Positions 1 through 6,914 are shown, counted from the first letter of the stretch. The stretch: DNA of 15,142 nt from Candidatus Obscuribacterales bacterium (GCA_021732245.1 JAKFVJ010000025.1:1-15142); one strand, 5' to 3'. A program made the numbers and translations. Notes: a model not told the origin generated them from the letters alone.

Positions 1-1468
1 GCTCACAACCTGGCTTGATGATGCGCTTCCATAGCGTTGCACCATCACCGGTGATATTGCTCTCTGCTTTTGACAGATACGTAAGCAACTCCGTTTCCAA
101 ATCCTCATCGCTAAACTGCCCGGCTAATTCAATAGCTCGCGCTGCATAGCGAAGATTCTGCGTCGGCTCAAGTCCTGTGATGTCGTCGAAAAACCAGGCG
201 CAGCTCGTGAACATCAACATGGCGTAGCGTTGCATCTCCAAAAGCTCGAAGCCTTTCTGTACTTTGTCGCCGGTGGCGCAAGGTAGAAAGTGACGAGCGG
301 CAAATGAATTTGCTTGCGATGCATTCAACACGACTTCGATGTATTTATCGCGCACTGTCCAAGGGTCAAGAAAATATTCCCGACCTTTGTGAGCGAATAT
401 GCAGTCTAGTTTTGCGCGCAAATCATCGAGACCTTCGCGAAGAGGCGCACGCCATCTTTGATGCCAGTCGCCTCGCATCTTGCATCCGCAATCGCTGCGC
501 CAGCGTTCGATGCCGTGTGCGCATGACCAACTGGAGTTTTCGTGGATTTCCACTTCCCATTTGGGTGGATGTTTTTCCAGATAAGTTCCGTAGTTGATCA
601 CTTGCAAGTCGGGATCATTTTCCAGATGGTTGAACAACCAGGCAAGACACATTTCACCAAATCGCCAGTGGTGTCCTGCGGTTTCACCGTCGACGGCAAC
701 ATGGACGAGTTGGTCGTGTTTGCGCTTGTCACTAAAGCCGCTGTAGATGCGGTTTAGAAAACGCTCACCGCTCGATAGCAATTGTTCAAAAGCGACTGCT
801 TGTGAAATTGGCCCATCGTAGAAGAAGATGTTGATCGACTTTCCTGAAGGCAAATTGCAAACATACGCACGTGATGGATCAATGCCGCCAGTAGACCGCC
901 AGTTTTTGCCTTCGAGTCTGCGCCAGCGTTTTGCTTGTCGTGGCGCAAGAATGGTGTATTTAATTCCTTCTTCCGCCAAAGCTTCAAGAGACTCGGTGTT
1001 TACCGCAGTCTCGGCTAGATGCATGCCCTCGGGATCGCGACCAAAGTGCTGGCGAAAGTCTGCTTTGCCCCAGACAACTTGCGTCTTTTTGTCGACTCTA
1101 TTTGCCAGCGGCATAATCATGTGATTGTAGACTTGAGCTATAGCATTGCCATGACCCAGTCTTTGCATGCTTTGCTTGTCGCCTTCGATGATGAGGTCAT
1201 ATGTCTTGTAGGCGTATTGTCTCAGCCAGTCTAGAAGCGTCGGACCAAAATTGAAATTGGTCCAAGCGTAGTTGTTCATTTTTTTGAAGACGCTGCCATC
1301 CTGATTGAGAATGGGTGCCTGACCGTTTACTAGATAGCATTCGGTGTTGATGCGCACATTCCAATTGGGAAAAGGGGCGGCAGATGGCTGGTCTTCAATG
1401 ATGCCATGTTGCGGGCATTCACGCGGCGGTTGGTAGAAGTGTCCGTGATAAACAAAATATTTTTCCAT
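1..1468 (-). CDS. GH57-family glycoside hydrolase with DUF3536-type architecture (3' end outside window)
   Basis: An open frame of 489 codons reads leftward from an ATG at 1468-1466 and leaves the window without a stop, so the C-terminal part is missing. The start follows an AGAGGGA ribosome binding site. Visible GH57 landmarks are the N-terminal HGHFYQPPRE motif (residues 8-17), GMHLAETAV with a candidate catalytic nucleophile Glu153, TILAPRQ at 172-178, and VAVDGETAGHHW with candidate acid Asp260. WSCAHGIERW at 314-323 completes the order typical of the large DUF3536 branch. GH57 enzymes act on alpha-1,4/1,6 glucans (amylase, 4-alpha-glucanotransferase or branching activity); which one applies here cannot be told. 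There is no signal peptide, so it is probably cytoplasmic. It lies just downstream of the beta-amylase on the same strand, supporting a role in storage glucan turnover. Family confidence is high; exact activity is unknown. Confidence 0.9.
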   Translation of the reverse strand, partial: MEKYFVYHGHFYQPPRECPQHGIIEDQPSAAPFPNWNVRINTECYLVNGQAPILNQDGSVFKKMNNYAWTNFNFGPTLLDWLRQYAYKTYDLIIEGDKQSMQRLGHGNAIAQVYNHMIMPLANRVDKKTQVVWGKADFRQHFGRDPEGMHLAETAVNTESLEALAEEGIKYTILAPRQAKRWRRLEGKNWRSTGGIDPSRAYVCNLPSGKSINIFFYDGPISQAVAFEQLLSSGERFLNRIYSGFSDKRKHDQLVHVAVDGETAGHHWRFGEMCLAWLFNHLENDPDLQVINYGTYLEKHPPKWEVEIHENSSWSCAHGIERWRSDCGCKMRGDWHQRWRAPLREGLDDLRAKLDCIFAHKGREYFLDPWTVRDKYIEVVLNASQANSFAARHFLPCATGDKVQKGFELLEMQRYAMLMFTSCAWFFDDITGLEPTQNLRYAARAIELAGQFSDEDLETELLTYLSKAESNITGDGATLWKRIIKPGCE

Positions 1469-1492
1469 ACGTCCCTCTTCAGATTGCAGGGC

Positions 1493-1526
1493 AAAAAAGA
1501 GGAGAACGCTCAGGCGTTCTCCTCTT
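1493..1526 (-). terminator. Rho-independent terminator after beta-amylase, directly before the GH57 start
   Basis: A perfect 13 bp stem (arms 1497-1509 and 1514-1526, loop TCAG on the plus strand) is followed on the minus strand by six U (1498-1493; the first two U are also counted in the stem). It lies 20 nt after the beta-amylase stop, yet ends only 24 nt before the GH57 ATG. That leaves no room for a separate promoter, so it may act as a partial terminator controlling how much GH57 mRNA is made. Confidence 0.85.
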
Positions 1527-1546
1527 ATCGCTGGGAAACTAAACGA

Positions 1547-3013
1547 TTACTCGTCTTCCAAGCAGTTATCGATAGCCCAACGCATTAGCTTGAAGCCATC
1601 GAGCGCCGGCTCGTTGAAGACGATGTCGGACATGCGCAAGAAGGTATAACCTTCAACCAATCCAAAACCGCCTTTGATAGGCAAGTAAGAGATCATGCGC
1701 TTCCAACTATCGCTCTGGTAGAGTTTCCAACCTAGAGCGTTTTCGCCCTTGAGGATGATTCCTTGACGCTTCGCTTCTCTACCGACCAGATGGCAGAGGT
1801 GAGCGGGCAAGCAGTTGTGTGTTTCTTCGTGATTGCCACTATGACCGTCGTCTAGTTCAAAGCACGTGAAGTACAGGATGACGCGGCTACCTGTGCCTCG
1901 CGCAAGTTGATCGAGTTCGCGGAAAAGATTGAGGATTGGTTTGTAGCCGCCCCCGTTTCCTTCCTTCACCCAATCAGTGTTGGCGCTTGTGCGCAACATA
2001 CCGCCGGCAAGTTCTGCCAAACGGTCTGCGTAGGTGATGCCTCTGTCTGTCCAGTGTCCAACGCGCCAACCGATGCCAGGCAACTTCGCGGCGAGATCAA
2101 TTCTCTTGAATGGAGACTTGCGTGCGGCAAAGATTTTTATAGCGCTGGTCATGATTTGGCGACCGTGCCGAATTAGCGAGTCCTGGTACCAGTCGAAGAA
2201 GTCACGTCCGTACTGAGTATTGATGTGATCGCCTCTCTGGAAAAACGCGTCAACTTCATTGGGACGAGGAGGAGCAATGCGGCGTTGCACGGAATCCCAA
2301 GCTGAGAACACAGCTTTTTCACTGCCGTACTTAGCGAGCATTTGTTTTTCGAAGTCCATTAGAGCCAATTCAGAATAACACTGCAAAGCACCGCGGCTGG
2401 GGTAACCAGTTCCTTCATCGTGTTGGTTGTAGCTGGGGAAACGAAGTTCACCAGTTGGTCCCAAGCTGATGTTGATTTCCACGATGTGCTTTGCTTGTTT
2501 GCCGAAGTGGTCTCTAAATGATCGAAACATTTGCTGCAACAAAGGCAGAAACAAATGCGTTGCCCAGCAAGATACGGATTCGTAGCTGGCATTGCCCTTT
2601 TCGCTGACGAATCTCACTGATTCCAATCTGCCGGAGCAGGTTTTGGAAGCAAGATAGGTCCACAAAAAATCAGGCAGTGGAATCCAGCCGCTGTCATTGA
2701 TGTTGCCGCCGCAGTGGTGAGTGGAAAGGATTGGTGCCCACTTCAAACCAGCGTCGACGACGATTTGCAGAATTCGATCATAGTGTGACCAGTCGAACAC
2801 TGCGCGCACTGCATGTTTGGTAGATGAGATTTCCTTGAGGATAATGCCCAACCAAACGTCAGTGCTTATTGCTTCAGTGCCAATTTCTTTTGCCTTGCGA
2901 CATTGTTTGGCAAACTGATCAAATTCAAATTGGGACCGCATGCTGTTGTGATCATGTGCTTCACCGACATTGAGCGGCCCCATCACAAACATGGTGGGGA
3001 TTTCTTTCTTCAT
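1547..3013 (-). CDS. Beta-amylase, glycoside hydrolase family 14, cytoplasmic
   Basis: A 488-residue protein that would release maltose from the non-reducing ends of alpha-1,4-glucans. GH14 landmarks are clear: AISTDVWLGI (48-57), the flexible-loop segment HHCGGNIND (99-107) ending in the conserved Asp107, LGPTGELRFPSY with the expected acid catalyst Glu189, FTCFEL with the expected base Glu386, and GENAL at 423-427. The length is close to the usual GH14 catalytic domain and no starch-binding domain is appended. I chose ATG 3013 (MKKEIPTMFV, AGGA eight bases upstream). A longer frame from 3088 would translate a terminator-like hairpin and adds residues unrelated to the family. No signal peptide follows this start, unlike most secreted Bacillus-type beta-amylases, so an intracellular glycogen role is inferred. 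GH57 follows on the same strand. Confidence 0.93.
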   Translation of the reverse strand: MKKEIPTMFVMGPLNVGEAHDHNSMRSQFEFDQFAKQCRKAKEIGTEAISTDVWLGIILKEISSTKHAVRAVFDWSHYDRILQIVVDAGLKWAPILSTHHCGGNINDSGWIPLPDFLWTYLASKTCSGRLESVRFVSEKGNASYESVSCWATHLFLPLLQQMFRSFRDHFGKQAKHIVEINISLGPTGELRFPSYNQHDEGTGYPSRGALQCYSELALMDFEKQMLAKYGSEKAVFSAWDSVQRRIAPPRPNEVDAFFQRGDHINTQYGRDFFDWYQDSLIRHGRQIMTSAIKIFAARKSPFKRIDLAAKLPGIGWRVGHWTDRGITYADRLAELAGGMLRTSANTDWVKEGNGGGYKPILNLFRELDQLARGTGSRVILYFTCFELDDGHSGNHEETHNCLPAHLCHLVGREAKRQGIILKGENALGWKLYQSDSWKRMISYLPIKGGFGLVEGYTFLRMSDIVFNEPALDGFKLMRWAIDNCLEDE

Positions 3014-3039
3014 ATAATCGGTCCTGTATTTTTGGGTGC

Positions 3040-3068
3040 AAAAACACCCCCAGCCGAAGCCGGAGGTG
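3040..3068 (-). promoter_or_regulatory. Terminator-like hairpin in the beta-amylase leader (possible attenuator)
   Basis: On the minus strand a 10 bp stem (3068-3059 with 3054-3045, two G-U pairs) is closed by a UUCG tetraloop and followed by five U (3044-3040). It ends 26 nt before the beta-amylase ATG. No gene upstream on this strand needs a terminator within 500 bp, so a conditional leader terminator fits better than gene-end termination. A short alternative pairing (3034-3038 with 3045-3049) overlaps it and could compete. Confidence 0.55.
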
Positions 3069-3513
3069 CGAGATTGGCGGATATTCAATACCGAACTGCC
3101 CAGAGAATTTCTCTGGAATTTCTAGTGAGACTTAGTCACTGAGTGTTATTTGAATCGACGACTTATCACTTTGATTTGGATAAGGTGGAACTCACAATTG
3201 GTATGGAAATATGCCGGAACTATGACTCAAACATACTGTGTTTGAGTGTGCGCAAACAAGTTCCACACCAAGAAGAAATCCTCATGGTTACTAGGTTTTA
3301 TCCGCTCTAGCTCAATTCGCGTGAACGATAGATATCTTTTCGATCTCCAAAACACATGCTTAATGCTTCGCGCGGTTGGCCTACAGTGTTGTCATAGTGA
3401 TGGTTGGGGCGCATTGCATGCGCCCGTTTTCACTTGTGTCGGGTGGAGGAGGATTTTTGTGGAGACCGACTTGGTAGTGGAGACGTCCGTAGTGTTAGCG
3501 AGTGAATGGTGCC
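3069..3513. other. Non-coding interval upstream of beta-amylase
   Basis: No convincing gene is seen here. The only long frame (plus strand from 3246) has no family resemblance and reads through the palindromic repeat. The interval probably holds the beta-amylase promoter on the minus strand, but no clear -35/-10 pair is visible. It contains a small 7 bp stem-loop at 3100-3116, the inverted repeat at 3225-3247, and GGAACT in direct orientation at 3187-3192 and 3216-3221, with its complement AGTTCC at 3259-3264. Confidence 0.6.
3225..3247. promoter_or_regulatory. Perfect 9 bp inverted repeat, candidate operator for beta-amylase
   Basis: ACTCAAACA (3225-3233) and TGTTTGAGT (3239-3247) form a perfect inverted repeat with a 5 bp spacer, a geometry common for dimeric regulators. 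It lies about 210 bp upstream of the beta-amylase start and is itself bracketed by GGAACT and AGTTCC. The binding protein is not identifiable, and a chance or RNA-hairpin explanation remains possible. Confidence 0.35.
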
Positions 3514-3515
3514 TT

Positions 3516-3571
3516 TGTCATTCTGAGCCCTTCGCTTCGCTCGAGGGCAGGCTCCGCGAAGAATCTGCCGC
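3516..3571 (+). repeat. Left (long) palindromic arm of element A
   Basis: TGTCATTCTGA (3516-3526) and the inward block GAATCTGCCG (3561-3570) enclose a longer variable stem region, with GAGCC (3525-3529) able to pair with GGCTC (3549-3553). Outer ATTCT and inner AGAAT can close the hairpin. This is the 3' side of the enclosed GIY-YIG gene. Confidence 0.7.
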
Positions 3572-3577
3572 GTTGGT

Positions 3578-3856
3578 TCAAGGCACAGCTAAGTCAACGT
3601 AATCCGGATTCACAGACTCAATCAAAGCCAACTTCTTAGAACGCAGTAATCCCTTGAGTTGTTTCTCTCGTTGTATCGCCTGATCTACGTACCGGAAAGT
3701 CTCAAAGTAGACGAGATACTTGATTGCGTACTCACGTGTGAATGATGAGGCGGTTCCTTGCTTGTGGCGTTCAACTCGTCGTTGCAGATCTCTTGTTACG
3801 CCCACGTAGAGCCGTCGCGAATAGCTTGCCAAGATATAGGTGTAGTACGTGTGCAT
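3578..3856 (-). CDS. Small GIY-YIG domain nuclease (COG2827-like), cargo of the palindromic element
   Basis: This 92-residue protein is essentially one GIY-YIG domain. YYTYIL (4-9) is the first strand motif, LYVGVT (16-21) carries the YIG-equivalent YVG, DLQRRVERH (23-31) supplies the conserved Arg and His, and Glu64 in IQREKQLKG is the expected metal-binding catalytic Glu. The tail LIESVNPDYVDL matches the family C-terminus, so the gene looks complete. The start at 3856 has a good AAAGGAG site. GIY-YIG domains cut DNA by a single-metal mechanism; this stand-alone bacterial group has no firmly known role. The gene is alone, immediately bounded on both sides by inverted palindromic arms, which suggests the nuclease and the repeat family move or are maintained together. 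That link is inference. Confidence 0.93.
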   Translation of the reverse strand: MHTYYTYILASYSRRLYVGVTRDLQRRVERHKQGTASSFTREYAIKYLVYFETFRYVDQAIQREKQLKGLLRSKKLALIESVNPDYVDLAVP

Positions 3857-3893
3857 AACGATTTCTCCTTTTGAACTTGAACTTCGTTTCGTT

Positions 3894-3927
3894 GCGGCAG
3901 ATTCTTCGGCTTCGCCTCAGAATGACA
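3894..3927 (+). repeat. Right (short) palindromic arm of element A
   Basis: On the complementary strand this reads TGTCATTCTGA, then GGC-GAA-GCC flanked by GA on both sides, then AGAATCTGCCGC. The ATTCT/AGAAT and GGC/GCC pairs make a REP-like hairpin with tandem G-A mismatches. The arm lies 37 bp upstream of the GIY-YIG start codon. Confidence 0.75.
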
Positions 3928-4007
3928 AAAAGGCGGGCGTCGCTTCGCTTCCCCTAAGTCCCTCTATCTCTAATACGTAAAAGTTGCGAAAAAGTTCAAC
4001 GTCTCCA

Positions 4008-4120
4008 GTTGTCATGCTGTTGATCTGATTAACAAGGCGGGGTTGTCATGACGAGTATTTCACCTTCGAGCAATCTGTTGTCATGCGGATCGTGTATGCT
4101 TGCAAAAACGAGTTGTCATG
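4008..4120 (+). repeat. Four direct GTTGTCATG repeats at 34-35 bp spacing
   Basis: Exact copies of GTTGTCATG start at 4008, 4042, 4077 and 4112, giving intervals of 34, 35 and 35 bp. The 25-26 bp between copies share no obvious similarity. A degraded relative (GTTGGCGCATG) follows at 4151. The even spacing suggests an array of protein-binding sites or a decayed iteron-like array. The repeats are too short for CRISPR, and TTGTCA does not have a matching -10 box at 16-18 bp in any copy. Confidence 0.7.
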
Positions 4121-4550
4121 AATAAGTGGTATCACTTGCTGGGCGCGTCAGTTGGCGCATGTCAAGGATAATGGCTTGTCAGGAGTGAATAGCTGCGCTA
4201 ATTTCAACTTGATTGGAATTAGTACATCATGCCAAGAACTCCTAATAAATAGAAAGTATATAGTTGCTTTCAATGGTGCTTGAGAGCTACGGTGGGGATC
4301 TAAATAATTCCTTTACAGCTCACACGAGAACTCGCATTTAGAAGCACCCAGCGCCAATTTCCAATTTCAAAATATCTAGTACTTCCATCGGTTCTACCGA
4401 TTGTCTTTCCTCGTGGTAAGCAAACCAGGAATTTTGTGGGACCCAGATTGCGCTCAGCCGCCATTGCAGTGGCCGTTATGAGCAACGTCTGGTGACCAAT
4501 CGCAATCACTCAAATAAGTATTCTCTCGTGGTTGCAAAGGAGCAGTCACG

Positions 4551-4560
4551 ACAACGTTGT
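4551..4560. promoter_or_regulatory. Palindrome ACAACGTTGT upstream of the first prkA gene
   Basis: A perfect 10 bp palindrome with GTTGT half-sites, 57 bp upstream of the ATG at 4618. It shares its core with the upstream GTTGTCATG array and the next palindrome at 4570-4592, so one regulator could recognise all of them. This is inferred from sequence similarity only. Confidence 0.35.
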
Positions 4561-4569
4561 GACTAAGAG

Positions 4570-4592
4570 GGTGGTTGTCAGCGACAACTACC
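4570..4592. promoter_or_regulatory. GTTGTC-AGC-GACAAC inverted repeat in the prkA leader
   Basis: The core GTTGTC/GACAAC is a perfect 6 bp inverted repeat with a 3 bp centre. The arms extend to 10 bp with one difference, which becomes a G-U pair in RNA. It ends 12 nt before the AAGGAGG ribosome binding site of the first prkA gene, so it could act as a DNA operator or as a translational hairpin. Confidence 0.45.
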
Positions 4593-4617
4593 TGGCGTTT
4601 TGTCAAGGAGGTCTGAC

Positions 4618-6894
4618 ATGACCGAAAACAAAGAGCAACTGAGCAAAGACGACTTCAAGCTCACGCCTCTTGTCGACAAGCCCTTTCCATTCATGCAGTA
4701 CGTGCAAGAGTTGAAGGATCACCCAGAGCGGAATGATCCTGCTCCTAAGCTCTTGCTCAGGTGTTTGAAGGAAATGGGTTTAGACAAGCCGGAGGATTAT
4801 GCCGACGATCCGGAAATGCGTCTCTATGTGGAGATGCTGCGCGACCAGGGAGTCTATTCATTCAAAGCCTTGAACCGCGTGGCCGGCAGCCAGCGTTTTC
4901 AAACAAACCTTGCGTCTGTCCTGTCAAATGCTCGGGCTATATTCCGCAAGCTAGTGGTCGAAGGACCAGCTGGTTCCGGCAAGAATATGCTCGGTGACGG
5001 ACTCATTGAGGCGCTCGTCAAAAAGGCGAAGGTTTATGCCATCAAGGGATGCCCTGAGCATGAAAATCCCTTGAACATTTTGAAGATGGACGAAATTTCC
5101 GATGAGCTTCTGGCAACCATCGCGAAAAAATCCGGATTGAACAATCGTCTCTATGAAATGCTTCGCACGGCGGTTCCGCCTTGCCAGTGTTGCCATAAGA
5201 GAATTATGGGAGACATAGCTAATCCAAATGCCGAACCGAATTTCGCGGAAGTGGAAGTGGAAGCAATTCGCCTTTCAAAATTCACCGGCGGTATCGGGGA
5301 ATGGATGCCAGGTCAGGATACGCCCCTTCTCAAATCTTTGCGGAAAGCACAGCGCGGGATCATCAACCTTAACGATGAGTTTCTGAAATGTGCACCGCAA
5401 GAAGGACAATCGGATGAACGACTCATATTCCTGGATCTAACCGAATACAGACGTCTTCCCGGTATTCATGAAGATGGTTGCGTTGACCCACCGGCTCCTA
5501 GCCCATTTGACGCCGTCATTTTCGGAACGACAAATGCCAACGCTTTGTCGGAATGGTTGGACACTATTCCGGATAAAGAAGCCTACACCAGTCGCTGTGT
5601 TCACCTCAGGTTGCCCTACAACACAGTCCGTGTTGCAGAAGTGCGAGCCTACAAAGAGCAACTAGCGGCGTATCCGGAATTGGGACACTTTCAGCCATTA
5701 GCTCTCACAATAATTGCCACACTGGCAGTATTGAGTCGGTTCAAACCCCCCGGCAGTTCGGACTTCTTCATCCATCCTATGGATAAATTGCGCTTGTATC
5801 AGGGCGAAAAGATTCTGGTCAAGCCTCTTGAATCCTCAAAGTGGAATTCCATTTGGTCGTTGACAGCCACTAGCGGTAGTTCCAATCCGTATTCCGGGTT
5901 TGGCAGTTCTTCGTATACACCGACAACTACCGGCAAGACTGATGACAAAGACGTGGAGAAACTGAAAGCGGATTCGGTTGTGACACCAAGGCTCATTTGG
6001 GAAGTCTCAGGACCTGACGAAGGTATGACCGGCTTGGATATGCGTTTTATGCTTGGACTTTTGAGCACCCTCAATTCGGTAGCTCTAAGTAGCAAGCACA
6101 AGTGCATAACCGTGGAGCAGGTGATACAGATCTTCGCGGCAGCCATTGCCACCAAGTTGAATAACCCGCACCTGACCAAAGATCAAAAGGAAACGTATCA
6201 GCGTTGCCTGAAGTGGCTTGGTTTTGCGAAGGGGTCAACAGCAGGATTTGGTTCCAAATTTCCTGAATTGGTCGAGTCGGAATTTCGCAGGTTGTTGAAG
6301 CAGGAGTTTGTACAGGTGTTTGCACCTGAGTATAAAAAGCAAGCTCAGCAACTATATGAAGACTACAAGCTTCATGCTCTGGCTTATGGTCAGGGACAAC
6401 CGACTGCGCGACATCCGCAACATGGTGCAATTCCAATCAACGAGAGGCTGCTTGATGAGCTCGATCGCTATCGCCTAGGAAAATCTCAAACAGAAGCATT
6501 GACTGCGGAAGACAAACAATTCCGTGGGCGTGGACTTATGGGAGAGCTAAGCGATGCTCAAGACAAGTTCTTCGCGCAAATCAAGAAAGAGCGTGCCGCT
6601 AAAAAATCAGAAGACGAAGGTGATGAGGACGAAGCGCCTATGCCTAAGTTCGAAGACAACTGGCAAACAATTCCCATGCTCGCAAATGCTATTGCCGCCA
6701 AATTGGATGCAGGCATAAGCGAGACGATGGAGAAGTTGTTGATGACTGAAGTCGACTCAAACCTCTCTGAGGAAGAACAAGAACAAAAACAAGCTGCCAT
6801 AAAGCAGCTGAAATCCATTGGCTATTGCGACGGTTGTCTTAAACCGGTACTCGAATACGCCAAACGTACAACAGTGTGGTCCTACAAGGGCTAA
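4618..6894 (+). CDS. prkA: PrkA-like AAA+ protein, first paralogue (758 aa)
   Basis: PrkA proteins are AAA+ ATPases described as serine kinases and, in Bacillus, as an ATP-dependent protease; they work with YeaH and SpoVR in stress, starvation or sporulation. Family features are GPAGSGKN (116-123, P-loop with Asn where Ser/Thr is usual), GCPEHENPLN (144-153, equivalent of the PrkA CPMHEEPL motif), CQCCH (189-193), RGIINLNDEFLK (246-257, Walker B region) and GTTNANALSEW (303-313, sensor-1 Asn region). A Ser/Thr/Gly-rich insertion (about 412-440) has low complexity and could be a flexible or phosphorylated loop. The C-terminus carries GYCDGC (735-740). It is longer than E. coli YeaG (644 aa). 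ATG 4618 follows AAGGAGG (4605-4611); a TTG at 4600 would lie upstream of that site. The paralogue follows 20 bp later. Confidence 0.88.
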   Translation: MTENKEQLSKDDFKLTPLVDKPFPFMQYVQELKDHPERNDPAPKLLLRCLKEMGLDKPEDYADDPEMRLYVEMLRDQGVYSFKALNRVAGSQRFQTNLASVLSNARAIFRKLVVEGPAGSGKNMLGDGLIEALVKKAKVYAIKGCPEHENPLNILKMDEISDELLATIAKKSGLNNRLYEMLRTAVPPCQCCHKRIMGDIANPNAEPNFAEVEVEAIRLSKFTGGIGEWMPGQDTPLLKSLRKAQRGIINLNDEFLKCAPQEGQSDERLIFLDLTEYRRLPGIHEDGCVDPPAPSPFDAVIFGTTNANALSEWLDTIPDKEAYTSRCVHLRLPYNTVRVAEVRAYKEQLAAYPELGHFQPLALTIIATLAVLSRFKPPGSSDFFIHPMDKLRLYQGEKILVKPLESSKWNSIWSLTATSGSSNPYSGFGSSSYTPTTTGKTDDKDVEKLKADSVVTPRLIWEVSGPDEGMTGLDMRFMLGLLSTLNSVALSSKHKCITVEQVIQIFAAAIATKLNNPHLTKDQKETYQRCLKWLGFAKGSTAGFGSKFPELVESEFRRLLKQEFVQVFAPEYKKQAQQLYEDYKLHALAYGQGQPTARHPQHGAIPINERLLDELDRYRLGKSQTEALTAEDKQFRGRGLMGELSDAQDKFFAQIKKERAAKKSEDEGDEDEAPMPKFEDNWQTIPMLANAIAAKLDAGISETMEKLLMTEVDSNLSEEEQEQKQAAIKQLKSIGYCDGCLKPVLEYAKRTTVWSYKG

Positions 6895-6914
6895 TTTTGT
6901 AAGGAGTATACATT

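Larger units (their letters stand above)
3514..3929 (-). mobile_element. Palindrome-bounded element carrying a GIY-YIG nuclease gene (element A)
   Basis: The outer ends are inverted copies of TTTGTCATTCTGAG (3514-3527, and its complement 3916-3929). Inside each end lies a second shared block, GAAGAATCTGCCGC, facing inward. Between the two arms is exactly one gene, a GIY-YIG nuclease whose stop codon lies 6 bp from the left arm. The left arm (gene 3' side) is longer and the right arm (gene 5' side) is short, and each arm can fold into a hairpin. The same ends, with the same polarity, bound two gene-less 128 bp copies elsewhere in the window. No target-site duplication is visible. Mobility is inferred from this repeat structure, not demonstrated. 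Confidence 0.6.
3930..4617. other. Long non-coding interval upstream of the prkA operon
   Basis: No supported gene lies in these 688 bp. The 69-residue minus-strand frame at 4300-4509 starts with GTG, lacks a ribosome binding site and is not recognisable. The interval instead holds a regular GTTGTCATG array (4008-4120), a 10 bp stem-loop with one G-U pair (4198-4222, loop CTTGA), and two palindromes just before the first prkA gene. It presumably contains the operon promoter, but I could not pick a -35/-10 pair with confidence. Confidence 0.55.

Noticed and set aside
3013..3088. Longer beta-amylase start at 3088
   Set aside because: The added 25 residues are encoded by a terminator-like hairpin, lack a ribosome binding site and do not resemble GH14 sequence.
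3246..3602. 118-residue plus-strand open frame
   Set aside because: It has no ribosome binding site or family resemblance, and its C-terminal third is simply the translation of the left palindromic arm.
3505..3940. Target-site duplication around element A
   Set aside because: Flanks beyond the arms (CCTT left, AAGG right) are inverted rather than direct repeats, and B and C show no flanking duplication either.
4008..4120. CRISPR-like reading of the GTTGTCATG array
   Set aside because: The repeats are only 9 bp, well below CRISPR repeat length, and no cas gene is in the window.
4008..4130. Tandem promoters using TTGTCA as -35 boxes
   Set aside because: None of the four copies has a TATAAT-like hexamer at 16-18 bp; the AT-rich hexamers fall at 7-14 bp.
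4300..4509. 69-residue minus-strand frame upstream of prkA
   Set aside because: GTG start with no Shine-Dalgarno, no recognisable motif, and isolated in a regulatory-looking interval; I cannot support it as a gene.
4600..4618. TTG at 4600 as start of the first prkA gene
   Set aside because: Translation from there would read through the AAGGAGG site, which is ideally placed for ATG 4618.
4559..4621. 20-codon GTG-initiated leader peptide whose TGA overlaps the prkA ATG
   Set aside because: The only Shine-Dalgarno-like sequence (4536-4542) is too far from the GTG, and the peptide has no run of a regulatory amino acid.
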